From Lineus longissimus (Eukaryota; Nemertea; Pilidiophora; Heteronemertea; Lineidae): 64,000 nucleotides of DNA. The position numbers and the translations under genes are program-made. Position 1 is the first letter of the stretch. Every line of letters starts with the position of its first letter. Shown here piece by piece: positions 51,546 through 63,765 of the stretch. The stretch lies in assembly GCF_910592395.1 (NCBI RefSeq), contig NC_088314.1, forward strand, positions 9,548,001 through 9,612,000, given 5' to 3'. Below the pieces are notes generated by a model that saw only the letters and a list, made by a program, of their open reading frames with translations, did no database searches and was not told where the DNA came from.

Positions 51546-53753
51546 AGAGCTGTGTGTGTGTAGGTGCGCGTGTGTGCGTGGGAGGAGGTATGTATCTCTG
51601 GAGGGGGAGGGGGCTTTTACCCCAAGGGATTAGAAGTAACCCAGTAACGGCCGGTTTTGACCGCTTTGCTAACTGATGTAGGCTGAAAGAGAAGGTTTCC
51701 CTGCCATGGCCAAGTAGCCAGCTACGTACGGGCCTGTTAAACGAGTGGCGCTTTTTGACTATAAAATGTTTTTTCTCCTCCAATTTTATTGGTAAACTAT
51801 TTTCTTGAAAGTTTTCGACGTTTTCTAATTTTGTTTAAACTCTTACATGTAGATATAACCAAGAATAAATAAAGTCTTTATGAATTCCTGATCTAATAAG
51901 GCCTGTGTGGCCGGCTATGTAAATTATTACATAGGTGACAATAAACAAATATATATATATATAATGTATTATATAGAAAAACGCACTATTTGTTGTTCGT
52001 AGCACCCACGCACACACGCACGCGGCCTAGCTGGCGCGGAACACGTCTTCCCGCTACCGGAGTGCACGCAATGTCCACCTTCATGTCACTCCTCTCGAAG
52101 CAGCGTGGTCGTAGAAGCAGGATATTTATCAATTCATGGGGTCCACATGGTCCAGTCGGGATTGAAATCAGATCATCATGATAAGTTTTAATTTTACTGG
52201 TAATTCGATGATAGGAAACCGTAGAGTGGAAGGTGACCGGGGAGCCGACAGCATACCGACCTCGATAATGGCATTGGTCATTTAAGTCCTGGTGAAATTT
52301 CGGTTTATTATGAGATTATAAAACCTTCAGGATGACTATAGAGGAGAACTGTTTCCACTAATGCATAGGCGCCTTATGCACTCGTTAAAGACCCTTTGTA
52401 TTATTAAGGGCAATATTACTAAGCTTTCGGCTGCTAAATCACCTCCTATTCTAGATAAATAGTTCCCATCAACAAATTGAACAAAAAAAGGAAAAGTTAA
52501 AAATTTGACTGAATTATCACGCTTTTCCGATGTTGACTCCGATTTGAACCGATTTAGCCCTCCATGTGTCGATCCTCTCCATGTACCGATGCACTAGTAA
52601 GGCACTGCATGGAGCCATGGATCTACGCTGCATGTGACGTCTTACTGTAGACATAGATTTTTCCTTGTTGCTTGGCGATTCGGGGAGAGCCTCAAACAAC
52701 CTCGATGGTGGATGACGTTGTACTTGCTATTGTTTGAACAACTAATACACTACGTACATTCGTAATCTTTTCTTAACGTGTATGGCAGGCCGGGTGTCCG
52801 ATGATTAACAAAACCTAATGAACGACCTTTTTCAATATATAACCTTTTTTTCATATAACCTAATTTAAAGGCAGAAAACCAGGTTTCAGAAAACCTAGTT
52901 TCTTTGAAAAAATCATGGTTTTCTTCCATAAAACTAGGGTTTATTAGTTTTTTGATCGACGAACGGCTTGCCATAAAATAAGAAATATTGAAAGAAAAAG
53001 CGTAATTTGCGAGGCTTCAGCCCCCAAATCTCAGCAAAACAACACTGCACGCCTCAGTGTCCCTGTTGACGAGGTGAACTCAAATTGACGTCGCGGAATT
53101 CCGCCCGGAAAGAAATTGGCGCGCTTGGAATTCATTGACCGTTTGGGGGCGAAGATTAACGAAAATCGTATTTTTCTTATGCAAAATTTAAGATCGTCAA
53201 AAACATTCAGAAGTTTAGTTTGCTAATGAATCAGGAGAAGAATAAACCTTTTGAAATAAAAAAGCCGCCCATTCCTCTAAAGTTGCACCCAATTTGACGC
53301 AGTGCCCTGCTCCAGCAATATGCAATTTCCCTGCAGTTTGAATATAGTGCTCTTTTCATGCTGATTTTCAGGAAAATTGAGGTCCTCCTTAACACTTGCC
53401 CCCAAAAACCTAGCAATCAGATGAAACTGGACAGATCACAATTGTATGATACGATTTTATATTGCTCTGGGTCTTTTTCAAGGTTGAAAACCCTGGCTTA
53501 TATCATTCTTTGTCATAATCCATCGTGTATGATTGGGTGGGTCTGTAACTGTTGCATGTCTCCAAAATTGCTTCAAGCGTTGTGCGTCAACAAGTTAGAA
53601 TGAAATAATGTATACGCATTATACTTGAAACATTGTTTGTGATCGTCTCCAACTAAACATGCCAACGACGAACGTGGTCTGCGTGAAAAAAATCGAATGA
53701 GGTATCTCAAAGGCCACAAATGCCACAATAAGGCCTATCATCCACCTCAATTT

Positions 53754-53897
53754 GGGAGGTTGAGAACAGCAACTTATCAGAGATCCTTTTACTTATACTA
53801 ATAAATCTCTGTAGAAAGAGTAACAATTTTGTGTACTTTTCTATCCGTATACATGTTCGTATGAGGATCCGTGATAAGCCCCTGATCTCAACTTCCC
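53754..53897 (+). mobile_element. MITE family M1, copy 2
   Basis: The ends are GGGAGGTTGAGAACAG and TCTCAACTTCCC. The middle has CTGTAGAAAGAG and TTTTGTGTACTTTTCTATCC, matching copy 3 almost base for base over the central 40 bp. Confidence 0.8.
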
Positions 53898-54102
53898 TTG
53901 CATCATGAGCATGACTAGTTCGTTACGAAAGACCTGCTAGTCCGAGTCGACTGCGTGAAAGCTAAAATTGAAATGCCACACTTACCATCCGTCCGATTTC
54001 TTCCCTAAAAGACTCAATGAATCAGTATCAGAAACATTTGGTGCGACATGTATAATTATATTCATGTTAGGTGAATTGGGGCGCCGGGGAGTCCTCGCAT
54101 CC

Positions 54103-54567
54103 TCTGGTTACTATTATTATTTATTATTATTATAAACATTTCTATAGCGCCCTATTCATAAAAGCAATGCTCTAAGGCGCTTTACATTTAAAACATTCAT
54201 TCATCACAGACATAACATACGAAATATAAAAACAAAGCTCCGAAAGTTAAGAATTACAATAATGTTGTCTAAAAAGATGTGTCTTTAAACGACCCTTAAA
54301 AGATTGAACACTTGGTGACCCTCTGATCGTTGCCGGCAGTGCATTCCACAGACCAGGAGCAACTTGTCCCAAAGACCTCGAGCCGTATCTTTTAGTGCAA
54401 GTCCTTGGCACAGACAAGAGGCCCTGGTCCGCGGAACGCAACTGCCGGTTTGGCACATGCTTTACAATAAGATCATCGAAATACTCTGGTGCATAGCCAT
54501 TTAAAACCTTGTACGATAAAAGCAGCAGCTTGAACTGTAAACAGCAGCTTGAACTATAAAACCCCAA
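54103..54567 (-). mobile_element. CR1-like non-LTR retrotransposon 3' end
   Basis: The minus strand encodes the C-terminus of a CR1/L2-type reverse transcriptase: FKLLLLSYKVLNGYAPEYF, VPNRQLRSADQGLLSVPRT, then APGLWNALPATIR and SFKGRLKTHLFRQ, followed by a stop at 54247. The 3' UTR carries AAAGCGCCTTAGAGC and GGGCGCTATAGAAATG and ends in a TTA/TAA microsatellite at about 54110-54135. The 5' part is missing, as usual for these elements. A local 20-bp duplication (CAGCAGCTTGAACT) marks the truncated 5' side. The open frame is intact over about 100 codons, so the insertion is fairly recent. Confidence 0.85.
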
Positions 54568-55656
54568 CCCGGCCCAGCTCCAACAGTGTTAAAAAAGAGC
54601 TGGTAGAAGAACACATCAATGCTCAATAAGGCTTACTATAATTGTACCGCCCTACCTTACTGGTTTATAAGTGTTGGTGGCAAACCGAGTAATTGCCTGA
54701 ACCTAAGACTTGTAATGAAATACCCCAATCTCCCAACAAGAACACGGCACTTAATTTCTGCGGAGCTGAAATGAAATATTCCAATCTCCCAATGAAAAGA
54801 CGGCGTTTCATTTCTGCGGTGCTGAACAGTACGCTAGGTACGTACCTCTCCCACAGTTTGGCACAAGATTTCAGGAATACCAACGGCGAGGCTTGGAGAT
54901 TGGAAAGACTCCAGCGTGCATGTAGGTCTCAAATCAAATCAGAATCAAATCAAATTTATTTAACTGATACATAGGCCATCGGTGACATTAGATGACATAA
55001 TACGTAGGTAGAGACGAAGAGAAGGACTCTCTGGCACTTTCAGGTCATCCAATAACTTTGGTAACCAAAAGAGAGGCGCCAGCTTTGACAGTACCCAGAT
55101 CCCAGAAATGGTAAAAAATTTGACAAAAGGAATTGTTTTTTGTGGGATTTTCTGTCACATGAGGTGACCTTCATGAGATAGTCAGATATACATGTACTGG
55201 TATGACTGTGGCTCTCGAAAAAACCTGTAACTGTACCACGGCTTTGTTTAAGCTCTGGCACGGACGTTAAACAAAGGAAATTTGCAGTCGGCATCATCTG
55301 CACATAAAAACTCTGACAATCCACCGTGGACAATGACGTTAAAGAAAATAGTACTTGGGACAGTTTAACCTCATTCGTATATACGTGAAGAACTTTATGT
55401 TACGGGGGGGGGGGGGGGGTCGTATCCACTTGCTAGTGAGTCTATAGTCATTTGACGTCATCTTAAACGCCATTTAAACGCTTCAAAAAGTAGTATCAGT
55501 TGCGTTGGAATAAGATTTCAAGTAGAGCAGATCCTTACAGGAGATGTTAAAACTGACAAAATCCAAAGCCCTGTGGCGATGAATGCACACTAGCGAATGT
55601 GCATTGCAAAGCTTCCTGAAGGGACAAAGGGCGAATAACTCTTCGATTGCTCTTAC

Positions 55657-55959
55657 CCCCTTTATCCAGATTCTGTGACTTCCTCCAGCATTACTCTCGT
55701 TTTTCGGCCCTGTCGTATAGGCATGTAACTCACATGTTCGGCTAAGCGAGTTGTAGAGAAAACTAGGCGACATCCACTCCTTGGAGTTGAAGCTGCCACA
55801 TTGTAACAAAGAGCACGCAAACAACCGGCCGAAACATCGTCGGGAATAACTGGGTTTGACTTTTAAAAAGCGTTCGGGGACGATATTCGCATTACATGTA
55901 CATGAAGAGATTACAATTAAGAAATGAAGTAAGGTTGGGTGACAAACAAGTGAAATCAT
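55657..55959 (-). CDS. First exon of a secreted PAN/apple-domain protein
   Basis: The exon opens with ATG at 55959 (A at -3) and a signal peptide (residues ~1-24, hydrophobic core LLHFLIVISSC). It continues with a PAN/apple-like domain holding Cys 42, 49, 54 and 76 and the YNSLSRTCELHAYTTG segment. It ends SHRIWIKG at a GTAAGA donor in phase 0. The layout matches the first exon of the PAN-kringle gene, where signal peptide and PAN domain also share one exon, so the two are likely distant paralogues. The downstream exons were not found. The propeller exon at 50573-51545 is a candidate but needs another exon to fix the phase. Confidence 0.55.
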
Positions 55960-57871
55960 AATTGCGAGCTGAAACTATTCACACGATAACTTTGTCAAAG
56001 ATGTATATTCACGTGTACATGTCTGTACCGCGACTATTGATTGACAAATCATTAACGGGACGGGATATTTTCAGAAATCTCACAGCTTTTAAACGTTATG
56101 ATTTAGCCTTTATTCATCTTTAGTATTTGTCTCTCAAAGTGTCACCCTAATCCCAGCACAAGAATTGTTTAAGCGCCCTCTAGAATGCACTTAGTATCAG
56201 CCGGTTATTTTATCGCGATGCCATTTGATCAATGTCATCCTATTCTAAGCTCCCTGCAGGATGAGGTCACAGCGTCATTAGTCTGGGAGCCAACTGCCAG
56301 TTTTTCCCTTAACCTTTCAGTGTTGTATTAAGTTTTTTTACTGTTGATTTTGGTAGCTGAAAGTCTCTACTTTCAGAAACTGCTTGATGACAAGTTGTCA
56401 CCTTTGAGCAATTTGTGAAATTCAAGATCGCGTCCAAGATGGCCGCCACTACATATAACAGATCATAACTCGCTCCCTATTCACCTCAGGAAGCTGATTT
56501 TTGTCTCTATACCTAGGGTTTTTGGGTCAAGCTATCCATTAGAACTGAGTATTATGCTAAAATCCTGTTACATAATTGTATCTGCCAAGATGGCCGCCGT
56601 AACACTAAAATTGGTCTATCTCCTCAACCATGAGATCAGTCGTGAAGGTGTCTATCACTGGGTATTTTGGGGACACATCTATCTTCATCAAATCCAAGTT
56701 CGCTTACTGATCATGTCGTCTAGAAACATTAATGCATCGCGAAATTGATCCGTTCATGGATCGAGACGATCTCCATCTGGAGCTAATTTTTCATTCATCG
56801 GTCGAGCTCTCATCAGTAAAACGTGATTATTGCTACTTTTAGCTGGAAACTACTGCTATAGTTATCCGACAATATCACCAACAGTGTCATTATTCCTTTC
56901 GTCGAGAATGCCATTCACTTACGAGGGGATCTTAGCCACGCAGTGACCGATGAGTTTCTAATCAATGTGGTATTCCCTATTTTTCACTCCTCAAATAAGA
57001 AAAGACAGGTTGCTGGTTTGTTGGAGACTATAATAGTCTCCGTCGAACACAAATATTTGTAGCCGATGATTTAGGTTCGTGTCAGTAAAAATATACAAAA
57101 TTGAAGGATTCTTGAATTAAAAAGGACTCTTAAATCTTCATGAATGTGAAGTTAGAGTTATATTTCGCCTCTCCACCACGAGAATTGCCAGTTATCTTCC
57201 TTCTAATCAGAGATGCTATATTCTTCCCAAATGCACAACGGATTTTTTTTTTTCATCCAAAATTACGATCAACAGCAGCGAAAATACACAATAGGATTTG
57301 CGTTGACGCCTCTTTTCGATGTTATCACAATTATCAAGACATGCAGCAAACAATACGGACACCAAAGTCATTAAGGTTTAAAAGTGACAAAAATACCGGA
57401 CGACTTCTGAGTATTGCTTTCGAAAATAACAGGATGTACATTTTGTATCATCCTAGGAGGTATAAGAGTCGAGCCAAACCAAAAACAATTCTGTGTTCAC
57501 AACAATATCTTTGTCCGTGCCGCACCTCTCACCACAACTGTCCAATGTGAATTACAGTGATACTCGATCGAAATTAAATGGCACCTTATAAAACTAACTG
57601 TTTAATGTTTGAAAACAATTGAGACAGAAAAGAAAATCAATATGTTGGACAGGCTTCATCATCGTTTCCTAGGAGAAATTGATTTTTATTGATTTTGCTG
57701 CTTATCATTGAGACTGCATGCGTAGAACTAGGTCAGTACGTGTATTTCCCAAAATTTAAATTCTCCAGAATATTCAACTATTTTGGAGATTTTTTTACAT
57801 GAAACCTGTAAAAAAGACGCCATTGCGAGATCATTCGAACTCCTGTCAGTGCGTCGAAAATACATCATAAA

Positions 57872-58007
57872 GGGAGGTTGAGAGCAGCGACTTATCAAGG
57901 ATCCTTATGCGTATACGGATAAAACCCTGTAGAAAGAGGGAGAATTTTGTGTACATTTCTATCCGTATACGTTTAAGGATCCATGATAAGTCCTTTATCT
58001 CAGCCTC
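57872..58007 (+). mobile_element. MITE family M1, copy 3
   Basis: The ends are GGGAGGTTGAGAGCAG and ATCTCAGCCTC. The inner inverted pairs GGATCCTTATGCGTATACGG and CCGTATACGTTTAAGGATCC make the whole element a strong hairpin. It is the best-preserved of the three copies. Confidence 0.8.
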
Positions 58008-58250
58008 GGCGAATCACGAATGATGTCCTTGGTTTAAAAATATTTCCCTTGTCTATGCCATCTGGTGACCCCTAGTCAGCCGATCATATATGGATTTATT
58101 TGGTGATTACAGGCACACTATGATCAGAAGAAATGTCAATCTATATTTCAAATTCTAAAACAATTGGGTTTAGAATGAACAGCACATTAGAGTGTAAATG
58201 CACTATGCACCAATGAAGCTTCGTTTTGAATTCATGAGTTATGGTTTAAG

Positions 58251-58419
58251 GAATTGAACCCGAGGCGGAGGACCTTGGTTGAGTTACCAAGACACTCGAG
58301 GGTGGAGCTAAAATACAGTCCAAACCCGAGCCGACAGGCGAGGGTTTGGACGAAATTTTAGCTCCACCCGAGAGTGTCTTGGTAACTCAACCAAGGTCCG
58401 AAGCCGAGGGTTCAATTTC
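58251..58419. mobile_element. ~78-bp-arm foldback, family M3
   Basis: 58251-58328 and 58341-58419 are near-perfect inverted repeats with a loop of about 12 bp. Arms carry ACCTTGGTTGAGTTACCAAG and GGGTGGAGCTAAAAT. A smaller relative at 58965-59034 has CTCACCAAAAC, GAGGGTGTGGCTAAAAT and GTTTTGGTGAG. Confidence 0.75.
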
Positions 58420-58964
58420 TATTCTAAAATACCTCAAACTTAAAAAGATAGGCCACGAAAATAACTTGAATATGTGCGAATTTGGCAAATTCCATCCATC
58501 GCCTGCCCGGAGCGCCGGTAGCGCCGTTGTTTACATTATGTTACGGCATCGCGTATAGGAAGTCCGCATCGGCTCGCTCAAGTGATGCTAAAATCCGCGC
58601 AAATGGGCTATTTGGAGCGTTTTTCTCAGCAAATATATGTAGTGCTCATTAAAAAACTTAGGGTGGTTGATGCTTCCTTGGCTGATTTGTGTTTGAAGCA
58701 GTGTTTTGAGAGCCTCAAACTTCTGAAGTGAGCTGTGTGCATGGTTTCCACATTTTAGTGCAACCCGAGGGAACTTTGGTAGAGCATCTTGGTTGCGTGT
58801 CCAAAACACTCCACTCTCAGAACGAGGCTTATGCATTTTCCATTTAAAAGTTGACTTTACGGTACCAAGGTATTTTAGAATAGGCAACCATAACCGCTTG
58901 GATTGGTGCAAAAAGTGGAAGCATTTCCAAGGTATTTAAAACCACATTATTCGTTACTGTCGGT

Positions 58965-59034
58965 ATTGATTGTCTCACCAAAACAACGAGGGTGTGGCTA
59001 AAATATTGCTCGCGGTTTTGGTGAGACAACCAAT
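58965..59034. mobile_element. Short foldback related to family M3
   Basis: 20-bp arms ATTGATTGTCTCACCAAAAC and GTTTTGGTGAGACAACCAAT enclose GAGGGTGTGGCTAAAATATT. The enclosed part resembles GAGGGTGGAGCTAAAATACA of the foldback 650 bp away, so both probably come from one family. Confidence 0.55.
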
Positions 59035-60255
59035 AACTCCAGTTCGGTATCAATTCCTTAAACTTTGATTTGAGTCGATTCTGGTAACATTCGCACATCC
59101 TTTGTCATTTTGGTGCAGCACCTTTATACCTTTGAATAGCCATAACTCGGTTGTTCTTTTTTATCCTTATAAGTTGAGGGCTACATATGTACGGAGTTTC
59201 AATCCAGTAGTTACGAAACATGCTACCATCGGCTTTTTACGCTATTCGACCTCTGTGACCATTAAAAGTATGTCAAATCAAAAACCTGTGTGATGTGTCA
59301 TGTATCGTCATAATGTATCCTTGATAAAAATTAGGTGATGATCGACCCCTTAATTAGGGATATATAGCACATTTTGTGTTTTCGGTTCTAGCCACCTGGT
59401 GGCAAAATCAGGAATCGAACCGGATCGAAATTTGTTCTCCCATGTGTCATTGCTAGGGAAACATATGTACAAAGTTTCAAGTCGATAGCTCCAGCAGTTA
59501 CAAAACGTGCCTTGCTAACTGACGCCGACGACGACGACGACGACGGACGACGAGCTCTATTGTTTCAGGTATTTGTCAAATGACCTAAAAGTCGGTTCCG
59601 GAAAACTCCTCCGCAACTGCTTGGCGGAGAGCACTGCCACTTTCAGGGATGATATAGGTGATCATATGGGTTCGATTTTGTTTAGTTACGTGACTAGATT
59701 GCATATCAATGAGCTCTTTTGTTTCTCACCTCGTTAGCTCGCAGCTTACTTATCGCCACGCAATTTTCGGGCCGATTTTCCGGAAAAGTCCGAGTGGTGG
59801 TCTCACAGGCCAGTCGGTGCGAGTTCCACCCCTCCCCCGTTATATAACGTTCTTCTGATGCGGGCTGTTTCTACGAGAATGGGCCTTTCCTGTTTCAAGT
59901 ACTTTTTCCATTTACGTCAATGTCATAGTTTCCATGTGCTGATGGTGCGTCAGCTCATGACTGAAAATTCCCCTTCACCCCAACATATGAGCACGCTCCT
60001 TTTTGACTGCTTTTCAACCATTTGTGTGATCTGGGCGTTGTCAAAGCTCGCGCCCCCATTTGGTCACAAAAGTTATTGGATGCCTAGAAATTGCCACAGG
60101 GTCCTTCTCTAGGTCTCTACCTATACATAACAGTCATGGGGCAGTTTGTCGTAACGTCCGGCGGGATCCACCGCAGTGGCTAGTGAAACTATGCCCGAGT
60201 CTTATATTACATAGCCACAGGTTAAGGTAATCACTCGGATGTATTTAAACCAGTA

Positions 60256-60382
60256 AGGTAAGGTGGTACACTCATAGCCCAGGTACAATATAGCCGCAGT
60301 GTGCATTGATGTGTACTGCAAGCTAATTTCAACACTATAGGGGCTATAATAGTACTGCGGCTATACCTGTACCACGTTACCG
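60256..60382. mobile_element. Foldback MITE
   Basis: GGTAAGGTGGTACAC at the left is matched by GTACCACGTTACC at the right. An inner pair AATATAGCCGCAGT and ACTGCGGCTATA supports a hairpin of about 127 bp. Non-coding. Confidence 0.55.
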
Positions 60383-60663
60383 TCCTCCTTGTCTTCAGCA
60401 CACTGTCGTCAAAACACCAAAACACTTCTCAAACCATCATTATCTTATATTATGCTACCAAATGTTCTTGGCCAATAGCGTAACTCGATTCACATCATGT
60501 GATTTCAAGTCATCACATCGTATCGGATCCAAAAAAGCAATAACGGATCCAAAAAAATGTCGTAACGGATCCTTGTTTACATTTTGTATATTTCATTAAA
60601 AACAAATTGTTTCATTATTTTCCTTTGGATTGATTTCTTTGCCAAGACATTTGGTTGCTAGCA

Positions 60664-60797
60664 AATAGTGGATGTTTAAGGTCGTCCAATATGGAATTTT
60701 GCTGGACTCAGAAATGTCATGGCGGACGAGGCTTCGTCCGCCATGACATTTCTTCGTCCATCAAAATTCCATATCGGACTCCCAAACATCCACTATT
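60664..60797. mobile_element. 65-bp-arm foldback with 4-base loop
   Basis: AATAGTGGATGTTT at 60664 is matched by AAACATCCACTATT ending at 60797. Arms run through CAATATGGAATTTTG and AGAAATGTCATGGCGGACGA to a loop GGCT. It is almost a perfect palindrome, with a few mismatches midway. Confidence 0.75.
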
Positions 60798-61066
60798 AAT
60801 TTGTATAATATTTCTAGAAACCAATTTTTAACGAGCCCGGTTTGTTTTTAATCCGCCGCCCAGTTCGAAATCGGACGGATGGTAAGCGTGGCATTTGAAG
60901 TTTACCTTTCATGTTCTCATCCAGGACTAAAAAGTTGGAGATTTTCAATGGCCGCAGCACCAAATATTTTTCGCAACGTCCCAGTCATCTCGGATGGTAC
61001 ATGTCAGCCTAATTGTGGCATTTGCGGCATTATGATTCCAAATTCGATTATTTGCAAGCACTGTAC

Positions 61067-61360
61067 AGAGTGAGTCAATAAAAACTATACACTTTTTAAA
61101 GTCCCATTGTTTTATGGTGCAGCAATATATACAATATTTTTTCACATGTACTTTGGCAGTGTGTTGGCGCAAGTCAGATTTCACCTGAGCCCTTTAACTG
61201 TCACTTGTGCAGACATGCATAAACCTAAAGAAGTGCAACTGGTGCCGAGAGAAGAAGGAAGAGTTGCTGCCAAGTACATGTGAACAAATATTGTATGTGT
61301 GCTGTACCATAAGACAATGGGGCTTTAAAATAGTATCTAGCTTTTATTGACTCACTCTGC
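61067..61360. mobile_element. MITE with ~90-bp inverted ends
   Basis: The left end CAGAGTGAGTCAATAAAAAC is matched by GCTTTTATTGACTCACTCTG at the right. The arms continue through CCCATTGTTTTATGGTGCAG and TTCACATGTACTT. The core of about 115 bp is non-coding. Arms are roughly 80 percent alike. Confidence 0.75.
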
Positions 61361-63591
61361 ATACTATTTAACTAAGGTTGGCCGTTGGATTAGGCTGGCT
61401 GTGATTGTAACAGATGACACTTTAATAAACAAATACCGGCTATTTACAAATCATGCCAACGACCTTGGATCGGCATGTTTACAAATGCCGTCGGCGTCAG
61501 TAAATTACATGTAAGAAATCCAACGCGATTGTTGTCCTGTAACATGCACGTTTCATAATCGGAAACTGGCCTGTATGCACTCGAAAACGTTTTGGAGGAG
61601 ACCTGCAATTTGCTTATGAGCATGTCGTTGATTTTGAGGATCAAGTCGTGTGTTGGCGATTGTTTTGGGGTAGGCATATGTCTGATCAAATTCCCGCGAA
61701 AATCTGTAATGACTGCATCGACAATCTTGTCATTTTCTGGTATGATGTGACATTCCGGCGGGATTCGAATAGAATCTGTGAGCATGGTGGGACTATGTAG
61801 TTGCCGTTATATTGTATATACTTGAGTTGTCCGCTTCGAAGTTGTAGTGACCACTTGGCGCATATCTTGCTGATGGTCGAGGCTGGGAATCTATATATCA
61901 TTAGTTTCTTAAACTAGCAACAGGCGGCGCGCGCGTGTCATGTCGGCCTGGCTTTGTCTTTTTTTTCGTCTTAAAAGTAAAATTTATCTGGTTTTATGGG
62001 CACTTATGCATTTTAAACGTAGTCGAAATCCATCCTCAAATTCAATGTAACAGTACGTATCAAGTAAAAAAAATTGTGCGATCAGAACAGCCATATTTTG
62101 CAAGAATTCCCAGAACTGCTAGGGGACTCAGGTGCCAGGCTAAGATGGCAGCACCGTCTATTACTTTTAGCATGTTACCCTAAACACAAAAAACACAGTC
62201 TGCGCGGAAAATATGGATTGGGAACGAAGCTGAATGGCTTCACGGGTAAAATCTACATGCACATACAAAAGAATTAGGAGACTACATCCAGCGGTTATGT
62301 CGGTGCTAGACTTGTACCAGTTCTAGACGAGGTTGTTTTCAGGCTCCAGTAGGACCTAATCCAAATCAGTCAAACGGTCACAGATGAGACATAACTGTGA
62401 TTCTCCCTGGAATTCAACAGGCGGTATCTTTCAACTGATACTGGTACTCTAACATCGTAAGCGTAGGGTTTTTTTCAATCATGTTGTGTTAAAAAGCGCA
62501 ACGTACGCGCAAGTTGCGCGCCAATAACGCACCAATGACGCACCAATGACGCGCTTATCTCTCTATGTTTCGCGTCAATTACGCTCGACTTACGCACGAC
62601 CTACCCGCGTTAATGAGGCCATGGCGATTTAGCGGATCCTGCGGATTCTGCGGAACCTGCAGAATCTGGGCGGAATCAGCATAAAAACAGTACGAGAATA
62701 TCGATATTATGATAAATTATCCTTATAATAAATATTTGTAATATTCCATAACTGTTAAATTATTCCATAACTGCTAAGATTATCAAGCATTTCAGAAAAA
62801 CACCAACATGCATGAATAAAATGTCTGCATTCTATTCTGACGATTTCCACATTGGCCGTGATCTATAGGCTAACCCAGGCCGAGCTGGTAGGCTGAGTTG
62901 GTAATAGGCCGAGTCTAGTTGGCCCGTAATCTTGTAAGTCGTTACGCACCCGAAAAAGACACGTCATTTTCGCTCATTCGTTAATTTGTTAATATCGTGG
63001 TATTTCATTGCATTTTAGATGTAAGGCCTTAGTCAGAAATTAATGTAGGCCTATGATCAGGTCTTGAGAGCTTATTATGGCACATGGGCCTACTCGTGGA
63101 CTTTTTTATATTCATTTGGATGGAATGCCAATGCCAATATCAATCATATAGCCTAGGGCCTACTACTGTACAGTGTACATGATGTACATTGCATGCACAT
63201 GGACGGTGTAACATCTATCAGTGTTCCCCATGTGTCAGTGTCTCCCCTATTGATAACCTGTTAACGAACAATGCCAGAAAGACTCAACCATTCTAGTTCT
63301 GATCCTATTGTAGGGGAACCATCACACACGGTAGCACTCACATGCAATGTGTTTTCTTCTTGGCAGGAAAATAAATAGGTCTACTTCATTAAGAAGGTTT
63401 GTTTGTGGCTTTAAAAAAAAAATTCCCACTTGAATTCAGATGTGACTACTGGATGATTATAGTAGTATTAACCAACACTGCATGAGTGATGAAAGAAACC
63501 AGGAAATGAACAGTGACAACGAAACAACATTGTCTTCTTAAAAATTGACCAACATGCTCTTTTGGATTGCCTACACGCCAAATGTATTTGA

Positions 63592-63765
63592 CCGGTGTAG
63601 AAGTTTAAAATGTCCCAGGATAGAAGGTCCGGGAAATAAAGGGTTCTATAATGCGCTTCAATCTCTGAGCTATTGACGGTTAGGGCCTCTATGATAGAAC
63701 CATATTGCAGAATACAATAGGGACGGACACTTTTTCCAGGAGGACATTTTAAACTTCTACACTGG
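63592..63765. mobile_element. MITE with CCRGTGTAGAAG ends
   Basis: CCGGTGTAGAAGTTTAAAAT at 63592 is matched by ATTTTAAACTTCTACACTGG ending at 63765. Inner segments GGGTTCTATA and TCTATGATAGAACC also pair. The element is about 174 bp and non-coding. Confidence 0.7.

Larger units (their letters stand above)
51546..55656. other. Gene-poor stretch with repeats
   Basis: It holds a CA/TG-rich simple repeat (51548-51585), a short TA run near 51950, MITE M1 copy 2 (53754-53897), a CR1-like retrotransposon 3' end (54103-54567) and a 16-G run (55404-55419). No splice-supported exon was found, although undetected exons linking the PAN exon to the propeller exon could lie here. Confidence 0.4.

Noticed and set aside
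57140-57550. 136-codon plus-strand open frame
   Set aside because: No recognisable domain, AT-rich composition and no splice support. A faint resemblance of YHPRRYKSRAKPK to part of the propeller exon is too short to trust.
61444-61901. Two overlapping minus-strand frames, possibly a transposase or retroelement remnant
   Set aside because: No motif could be assigned with any confidence; left as unannotated.
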